Notes under the pieces: model-generated
Told to the model about the DNA's origin: nothing
Database searches by the model: none
The model's input: the letters and a program-made list of their open reading frames with translations, nothing else
Shown here: positions 29,999 to 35,353 of the stretch, in pieces
Position numbering within the stretch: position 1 is the first letter of the stretch
Layout: each line of letters starts with the position of its first letter
Translations under genes and position numbers: made by a program
Origin: JAJRRH01 sp047638815
GTDB lineage: Bacteria > Bacteroidota > Bacteroidia > Flavobacteriales_D > JABDKJ01
Assembly (NCBI GenBank): GCA_047638815.1
Contig: JBLIMR010000025.1
Span: forward strand, 1-35,353
Direction of reading: 5' to 3'
DNA length: 35,353 bases

Positions 29999-31981
29999 AT
30001 GTCAGGAAAAACAGTTCTAACCATAGGGATTTTAGCACATGTAGATGCCGGGAAGACCTCGATCACCGAGTCCTTGCTGCATCATTCGGGAGCAACTAAA
30101 TCTCTGGGCAGTGTAGACAAGGGTTCGGCCATTACTGATGGCTTAAGCATGGAAAAAAGCAGGGGAATTTCCATTAAAGCTTCATCCGTCAATTTCTCCT
30201 GGAAGAACAATTTATTTCAGCTGGTAGACACCCCTGGTCATATCGATTTTTCTGCTGAAGTTGATCGATCGCTCTCAATATTGGATGCTGTGATTTTAGT
30301 GGTTTCTGCCAAAGAAGGTATTCAGGCCCATACCCTCAACTTATGGGAGAGTTTGAGAGAGCGCAAATTACCAGTCATCGTTTTCTTTAATAAAATAGAC
30401 CGTGCAGGCGTTGATGTAGAACAGGTTTTCTTAGATTTTGAAAAAGACCTAGACGCCAAACTTTTCGCTTTGAACTTTCCGGATATATCCGATCCCGACA
30501 ATCCTAAATTATTATCGTTTACAGATAGTGCCAATCATATGACTTCAACGATCCTTGATACATCTTTGGAGAATCTAGCAGAAAATGATGAGACTTTTCT
30601 TACACAATATCTTGAGGGAGACATTTCTGATTTATCGTCAATTTTTGAGAAAGGAAAACAAAAAATAATAAATGGGTCACTTTATGGTTTGCTTTTCGGT
30701 AGCGCAAAGCTAGGCCTGGGCATAGAGGAATTGTTAGATTGTATTTCTTCGCTAATACCTCAACCTCAAGGCTACTACCCTACCCCCACTGCCAAGGTTT
30801 ACAAGGTAACGTTTAACGAAAAACAGGGAAGGCTAGCACACATAAAATCTTATGGAGGCATTCTAAAAAGCAAAGACGTTATTATGTCACAACAGCTGGA
30901 CAAGGACATTAAAATAAATCAGATCTATAAACCGCACCTTGGCGGTTTAGAGCAAGTTTCTGAATTGCACCCAGGAGAAATAGGCCTTGTCACAACTTCT
31001 GACATCATACTTTCCGGAGATGTCTTAGGCACTGAAAATCTCAATGATCAATTTTCGAAAATTAGCAAGGCTATACTAGGTGTGCAGGTAATCCCAAAGG
31101 ACGATAAAGATTATCAAAAACTTGGTGAGGCATTAGAGATTCTCAATGTTGAAGACCCAATATTAGAGTTTAAATGGTTTAAGGAAGAGAAAGAGTTTCA
31201 CTTAAAAATATTAGGACCAATACAAACGGAGGTTCTAAAAGAAAGTCTATTACAAAGATGGTCGATTGAGGCAGAATTCCTCAAGCCAAAAGTCATTTAT
31301 AAAGAAACTCCTTCCAAAACAGCGGAAGGCTTTGTGCGATACTGGATGCCCAAGCCATGCTGGGCCATTATGACATTCTTGATAGAGCCAGCACCACGTG
31401 GTAGTGGTGTTTCATTTACTTCTAACGTAAGAACAAGTGACATTAGCAACAAGTATATCAATGAGGTTAAACGAGCCATTCCTTGGTCGCTGAAACAGGG
31501 CATTCATGGTTATGAAGTCACCGACTTGTCCATTACGCTCATCGAAGGAACTGAACATACAGTTCATTCCAACCCGGGGGATTTTTTATTGGCTACTCCA
31601 ATGGGTGTACTTAGAGGATTAGAGAATGCTGGGACCGATCTACTAGAACCGATGTATGCTTTTGAAATCAAAGCCAATCAGGAAGTGCTTGGTCCTGTTT
31701 CGAGTGATTTAAATCAAATGAGAGCTCAGATTGATTCTCCAGTTTTCGATAATGATTTTTTCACTCTAAAAGGAAGAGTTTCAGTTGCTGCTGCCATGAA
31801 TTATTCCATTAAATTTAATGCTACAACATCTGGAAAAGGCCGTCTAAAACTAACGCTGGATGGTTATGAGAAAACCACGACTACTACAGATAAAATCAGA
31901 GGATTTAAGGGTGTCTCTCCGTTAGATGAGGCTCAATGGATATTACATATGCGTGGCGCCTTCAAAGCGGATGAGCGTTAA
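29999..31981 (+). CDS. Tet(M)-like ribosomal-protection GTPase (EF-G family)
   Basis: The start at 29999 (660 residues) is preferred to an upstream in-frame codon at 29957 that overlaps the previous gene; the protein then opens MSGKTVLTIGILAHVDAGKT, exactly as in the family. GTPase motifs: G1 AHVDAGKTS (Lys19), G2 region with RGISIKASSV, G3 LVDTPGHIDF, G4 FFNKIDRAG. Domains II-V follow (KVYKVTFNEKQGRLAHIKSY, the domain IV block AEGFVRYWMPKPCWAIMTF, and RGSGVSF). Tet(M)/Tet(O) proteins release tetracycline from the ribosome; this chromosomal homologue is slightly longer and may be a housekeeping relative. Resistance cannot be concluded from sequence. No leader-peptide attenuator was seen. Confidence 0.85.
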   Translation: MSGKTVLTIGILAHVDAGKTSITESLLHHSGATKSLGSVDKGSAITDGLSMEKSRGISIKASSVNFSWKNNLFQLVDTPGHIDFSAEVDRSLSILDAVILVVSAKEGIQAHTLNLWESLRERKLPVIVFFNKIDRAGVDVEQVFLDFEKDLDAKLFALNFPDISDPDNPKLLSFTDSANHMTSTILDTSLENLAENDETFLTQYLEGDISDLSSIFEKGKQKIINGSLYGLLFGSAKLGLGIEELLDCISSLIPQPQGYYPTPTAKVYKVTFNEKQGRLAHIKSYGGILKSKDVIMSQQLDKDIKINQIYKPHLGGLEQVSELHPGEIGLVTTSDIILSGDVLGTENLNDQFSKISKAILGVQVIPKDDKDYQKLGEALEILNVEDPILEFKWFKEEKEFHLKILGPIQTEVLKESLLQRWSIEAEFLKPKVIYKETPSKTAEGFVRYWMPKPCWAIMTFLIEPAPRGSGVSFTSNVRTSDISNKYINEVKRAIPWSLKQGIHGYEVTDLSITLIEGTEHTVHSNPGDFLLATPMGVLRGLENAGTDLLEPMYAFEIKANQEVLGPVSSDLNQMRAQIDSPVFDNDFFTLKGRVSVAAAMNYSIKFNATTSGKGRLKLTLDGYEKTTTTTDKIRGFKGVSPLDEAQWILHMRGAFKADER

Positions 31982-32011
31982 TCCAACCTAGCTGGGTGGA
32001 GATATTGGATG

Positions 32012-32980
32012 TTACAAATTTGATAAAACAGTATTCATCATATTCAGATTGTAATCATTTACTTTTTGATGAGTAGGCATCCAGCCTAAAAGGAATCGGG
32101 TGAAATCTGTACAAGCTAGAGGATACATCATCCTCCATTCAGTTTCCAAGTCTTTGAAATCAATATTGGCTTTTGAAGATTCAATTGCTTTTTTAAATGC
32201 TGTAAAATAGAAGTTCAATAGCTCGTCTTCATACAATTCACATTCTTCACTTGAAAGACAACTTCCAAAAAAGTAAGCGACATCTTTCATTCCACAACCT
32301 CCGCCAACATATTGAAAATCTACCGCAGCGATAGCTTCCCCATTTTCAGAAAAGCAAAAATTAGCAAGCTTAGCATCACCATGTATTATCGTTTGGAATT
32401 TGCATTCGTTTAAGGCGTCATCAATTAAATGTGCCTTTGATTTTAATTCTTGATATTCAATCTTCTCAAATTCATCTGGTCGAGTTTTCAAATGCCAGTA
32501 TGAGCCAATTTCCCATAAACCATCCGGCTTCTTGTTTAAAAAAGTAGCATGAAAATTTGCCAACCACTTCAAACAGACCTTAACCTCAGAAAAAGTAAGT
32601 TGCTGTTTTCTCTCAGGATAATTAACATTCAAATCTTCCAAGATGATCCAATGGTTTTTGCCTTCCGAAAATGATCCTATAAATTTTGGCACCGGACAGT
32701 TTTCATTACAAAGTTGATTCCACTTTTCATACCAATACGTTTCAACTTGGTAAGATTTCACCTTACGGTTATGAGAGTTATCTGTATTCCATCCTCTCGG
32801 ATGCTCGCTCGAAGGGTTTGGAGATATATACTTAACGACAACAGTACCTAACGATGAGTCAAGCAATTGATAACGAGAAATCTTACCGTAACCACTCCAC
32901 AAAGATTGTATGACTTCGATTTCTTCGCATGCTGAAGATTTGGTGATTTTTAAAAGATAGTCCTTGAAATTTGGATTCAT
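32012..32980 (-). CDS. Kinase-like phosphotransferase (APH/ecdysteroid-kinase-like family)
   Basis: The 322-residue protein has a protein-kinase-like small-molecule phosphotransferase fold: an ATP-lobe region (VVVKYISP), hinge WIILEDLN, the catalytic loop IIHGDAKLANFCF (HGDxxxxN, Brenner motif) and the metal-binding VDFQYVGGGCGMKDVAYF (DFQ). This layout is closest to the EcKL/CHK-type and DUF1679-like branch rather than classical aminoglycoside kinases. The substrate is unknown. It is convergent with the Tet-like gene, 30 nt away. Confidence 0.82.
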   Translation of the reverse strand: MNPNFKDYLLKITKSSACEEIEVIQSLWSGYGKISRYQLLDSSLGTVVVKYISPNPSSEHPRGWNTDNSHNRKVKSYQVETYWYEKWNQLCNENCPVPKFIGSFSEGKNHWIILEDLNVNYPERKQQLTFSEVKVCLKWLANFHATFLNKKPDGLWEIGSYWHLKTRPDEFEKIEYQELKSKAHLIDDALNECKFQTIIHGDAKLANFCFSENGEAIAAVDFQYVGGGCGMKDVAYFFGSCLSSEECELYEDELLNFYFTAFKKAIESSKANIDFKDLETEWRMMYPLACTDFTRFLLGWMPTHQKVNDYNLNMMNTVLSNL

Positions 32981-33235
32981 GAGATGGTCAATCTATTTGC
33001 AGCGAGAGTATAGAACGAAAGTAATATTAATTCATCCGTCAAGTTTTGATTCCTTGAAAAGAAAGCTATCCTTTCTATCTATGAATAATTGCCTCAACAA
33101 AAGGAGCTGAAAATAAAAAACTCGCACCAGAATTAACTGACACGCGCTTTACATAACCAATTTTTATGCTACTTCTATATCACCATTACAAGCGATGACG
33201 AAGTATCTGAATTCGCCACGCTGGCAACAGATTAA

Positions 33236-33435
33236 TTAAAGCTTTACAAATCGCTTTACAATTGCTTCTTCTTTTGACCCATAAATGCGTACAAAGAAGA
33301 TGCCTTTCTGCAATGAACTAACGTCAACTCCATTGCTCAATGTAACAGAAGTTGGTTTCATGTCTAGGACAACGTTACCTAGAATATCCATAATTTCAAT
33401 GCGTTTGATCTCGGCATTCGTTTGGATATTTATAT
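33236..33435 (-). pseudogene. C-terminal fragment carrying a T9SS sorting domain
   Basis: Read on the minus strand, the last ~65 residues are a T9SS sorting domain (EIKRIEIMDILGNVVLDMKP, LQKGIFFVRIYGSKEEAIVKRFVKL). Upstream the frame runs into sequence that, on the plus strand, codes for a different gene fragment, so the body of the cargo protein is missing. The junction lies around 33420-33445. Confidence 0.65.
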
Positions 33436-33715
33436 TACGAATAGATTGATTGATAATTCTTGGAGTGAACCGAAACAACTTACTAGATATACAGGTCAAG
33501 AAGGACATCCGCATTTTTCACCTGATGGCGAGTGGATAATATTCACGACAGAAAAATTTGGTATTAATGATGAGCAACCGTTGGTTAAACCATACATTTT
33601 CAGTCCACAAATGTATGGCGAGATTACTGCAATTCGACTTGAGGATAACAAACAAATAAGACTGACCCACAATAAATGGGAAGATGGTGCCCCATTATGG
33701 ATTACAGGAAAATAA
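33422..33715 (+). pseudogene. C-terminal fragment of a TolB/PD40-like beta-propeller protein
   Basis: The frame reads DIYITNRLIDNSWSEPKQL, HPHFSPDGEWIIFTTEKFG and NKQIRLTHNKWEDGAPLWI, i.e. WD40-like PD40 blades as found in TolB and related propeller proteins. There is no proper start (only TTG) and no signal peptide, while such proteins are normally 300 residues or longer. Its 5' end abuts the minus-strand T9SS fragment, so both were cut at one junction. Confidence 0.65.
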
Positions 33716-33817
33716 TATTAATGTTGCCCTATGCATATTTTATTCAAAGGGCCCAGGGCGAACATTATACGTTTTGTGTATCTTGCCCAAAAATGTCATA
33801 ACCGAAACATCAGTACA

Positions 33818-34459
33818 ATGAAAAAGCAAACAAATATTACGAAAGGATTCTTCTACATCTTAACAACCTTATTCTTAATTTCTTGCGGAACTGCCACAAA
33901 AATTCCTGCAGATGTGGTTTGGGAAATAACTAAAGAAACCCCAAATGATGTGACAAATACTAACAGTCTTAATATCAACTTAAATAAGAAGGTTGATGAA
34001 CCGACATTAAAAATAATTGCTGGTGAACTAAGAGAAACAAGAAAACAGTATGATAAGCTTTGGATCTTTTATTACCTTCCAAATACATCAGATGACAAAG
34101 TATGGGCAACAACATATTTCAATCCAGACCTAACAGTTGACTTTGTTGGAGCATCAGACCCAGAAAATCAAAGGTTAGTTGATGTGGAGGGTGATATTCT
34201 TGGTAAATGGAGAAGTGAAGTAAGTATGCCTGGAGCAATTTTAGCAATTGTAGAGGAGTCGGATGGTCAATTACATGTTCTTATTTCAATTGCTGGTGAT
34301 ATAAAAATGAACAGTAAGGTTAATGAGTCTAATCATGAAGGAAACCCGAAGTACATGGATCGTGAATCTCATGGAGAATTCTATGTATTAGAGTCTAACG
34401 GTAATTTGGGATTATATAACAGTAATGGAAAATTTGACGAGGCAATTTTAATAAAATAA
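33818..34459 (+). CDS. Hypothetical lipoprotein
   Basis: The start at 33818 is chosen over 33731 because it gives a lipoprotein signal (FFYILTTLFLISCGT, Cys near residue 20). The 213-residue mature region has a first half with a strand-rich domain (LKIIAGELRETRKQYDKLWIFYYLPN, VWATTYFNPDLTVDFVG) that resembles a short domain seen in other Bacteroidota lipoproteins, and a second half with no recognised motif (LHVLISIAGDIKMNSKV, GEFYVLESNGNLGLYNSNG). Function unknown. Confidence 0.7.
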   Translation: MKKQTNITKGFFYILTTLFLISCGTATKIPADVVWEITKETPNDVTNTNSLNINLNKKVDEPTLKIIAGELRETRKQYDKLWIFYYLPNTSDDKVWATTYFNPDLTVDFVGASDPENQRLVDVEGDILGKWRSEVSMPGAILAIVEESDGQLHVLISIAGDIKMNSKVNESNHEGNPKYMDRESHGEFYVLESNGNLGLYNSNGKFDEAILIK

Positions 34460-34473
34460 ATTGCCCATACTAA

Positions 34474-34499
34474 TGTCGCATAGCGTAAATATTGCGACA
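34474..34499. repeat. Inverted repeat after the hypothetical lipoprotein gene
   Basis: TGTCGCA (34474-34480) / TGCGACA (34493-34499), a perfect 7-bp stem with a 12-nt loop, followed by AACGTTTC. It may act as a weak terminator or a degenerate attC-like hairpin. No T-run. Confidence 0.45.
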
Positions 34500-34617
34500 A
34501 ACGTTTCTCCTTCCTATTCTTCATGCATTAGCCGCTCATCATTCTAATAATGACTTCGGTTATTTTTTATATTAATTTCGAGGATCCTCTAATTTAACTA
34601 AACCAAACACAACTAAG

Positions 34618-35353
34618 ATGAAGAACGTTGCCCTATTAATTTTCCTATCGTGCATGATTATTTCATGTCAATCACCTCAGACCACGGATACTGAGAAAGC
34701 CAAACCGATCAAAGAAATCAAGAGGTATACTATCGAGCAGTTTCTCGACAATGCCAGCATCTACGCACGCTCCTTCTCACATGATGAGCAGCGTATATTG
34801 GTAGGGAATAATAGCTCTGGGATTTATAATGCGGGTCAAATAGACTTGGCAACGGGAGAGCTTACTGCATTGACAAATTCGACCGATGAATCTGTATGGG
34901 CGCAATCATTCTTGCCCAATGACGACCGCTTTCTTTTCGTGCAAGACAAAGGTGGAGATGAAATTGATCACATATACTTAAGAGAGGCTGATGGCACAAG
35001 TAGAGAACTTACTCCTGACGAAGGTGCCAAGGCTGGATTCTATGGTTGGGCTGATGATAAGAAAACATTTTTTTATGGCTTCAATAAGCGTGATGAACGC
35101 TATATGGATGTCTATGAGATGGACACCGAAAATTTCGAATCTATTATACTTTATAAAAATGAAGAGGGATTAGATTTCAGCGATATTTCCAATGATAAAC
35201 GCTACATAGCTTTAGAAAAAACCATTAATAGGAATGATAACGACCTGATGTTGTTCGATAGAGATAGTAAAGAGATGATCAAAGTCAATCAGACCCTAAG
35301 TGCCAACTCGGCATCAGGTTTTAGTGTTGATAATGCATCATTTTATTACTTAA
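34618..35353 (+). CDS. S9-family prolyl oligopeptidase-like lipoprotein, N-terminal part (runs off window)
   Basis: ATG 34618 starts a lipoprotein signal (MKNVALLIFLSCMIISCQS) and stays open to the last base, giving 245 codons. The visible part is a beta-propeller: IEQFLDNASIYARSFSHDEQ, GQIDLATGELTALTN, VWAQSFLPNDDRFLFVQDKG, DEIDHIYLREADG, FYGWADDKKTFFYG, YMDVYEMDTENFESI and ISNDKRYIALEKT. This is the usual N-terminal propeller of S9 (prolyl oligopeptidase/DPP-type) enzymes, whose alpha/beta-hydrolase domain should follow to the right. The catalytic residues are outside the window. Confidence 0.78.
   Translation, partial: MKNVALLIFLSCMIISCQSPQTTDTEKAKPIKEIKRYTIEQFLDNASIYARSFSHDEQRILVGNNSSGIYNAGQIDLATGELTALTNSTDESVWAQSFLPNDDRFLFVQDKGGDEIDHIYLREADGTSRELTPDEGAKAGFYGWADDKKTFFYGFNKRDERYMDVYEMDTENFESIILYKNEEGLDFSDISNDKRYIALEKTINRNDNDLMLFDRDSKEMIKVNQTLSANSASGFSVDNASFYYL

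Noticed and set aside
33124..33235. Short coding-like stretch (CYFYITITSDDEVSEFATLATD) before 33235
   Set aside because: Could be the tail of a lost gene, but it is too short and has no start or homologous motif that can be named.

Overview
The window is AT-rich DNA from a Bacteroidota genome, probably a marine or environmental Flavobacteriia/Cytophagia-type organism. The lineage call rests on three type IX secretion (T9SS) C-terminal sorting domains, DUF6090, DUF4348, DUF6249 and GDCCVxC families, an ECF-sigma/anti-sigma-like pair, and promoters of the Bacteroidota -33 TTTG / -7 TAnnTTTG type. No rRNA, tRNA or CRISPR array was seen.

Layout. 1-1.6 kb: 3' end of a large Cys-rich repeat adhesin with a T9SS signal and a strong terminator. 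1.8-2.9 kb: decayed IS3-family element and a deleted DUF6090 cassette. 2.9-5.3 kb: secreted SASA-type carbohydrate esterase, a histidine-kinase-like fragment and a VOC pseudogene. 5.4-6.5 kb (minus): SPFH protein plus ribbon-helix-helix regulator, with a tandem palindrome over the promoter. 6.6-8.9 kb: methyltransferase with a Trm112-like tail, then a minus-strand operon of DUF6249, ECF sigma factor and anti-sigma-like protein. 9.2-24.7 kb: a long one-direction run of unrelated genes (DUF4348, FG-GAP/T9SS protein, two serine hydrolases, DUF6090, Fic, gamma-glutamyltransferase, CPBP protease, AraC regulator/NmrA-type reductase, EthD, DUF4350), mostly followed by hairpin repeats. 24.7-35.4 kb: Ntn-hydrolase membrane protein, PaiB, GNAT, small lipoproteins, a second VOC pseudogene, DUF1853, a Tet(M)-like ribosomal-protection GTPase, a phosphotransferase, gene fragments and the start of an S9 peptidase.

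Main discovery. The 9.2-24.7 kb run, and the esterase gene at 2.9-4.6 kb, look like an integron gene-cassette array with no integrase in the window (CALIN-like, or the distal part of a sedentary chromosomal integron). The hairpins have attC architecture, and several share a CATTAAAACG-type loop on stems that differ in sequence but stay paired. The stronger test is the cassette boundaries. In true cassettes the 3' R'' box is complementary to the 5' end of the same cassette, not to the next one. This holds exactly over 8-10 nt for five genes (DUF4348, FG-GAP, DUF6090, GGT, EthD) and nearly so for several others.

Two copies of a 109-bp inverted-repeat element (107/109 identical) sit exactly at the G/TT crossover point of two of these attC-like sites, and each carries an outward Bacteroidota promoter aimed at the next cassette. 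A separate regulatory find is the tandem TGATATCA operator over the SPFH-RHH promoter.
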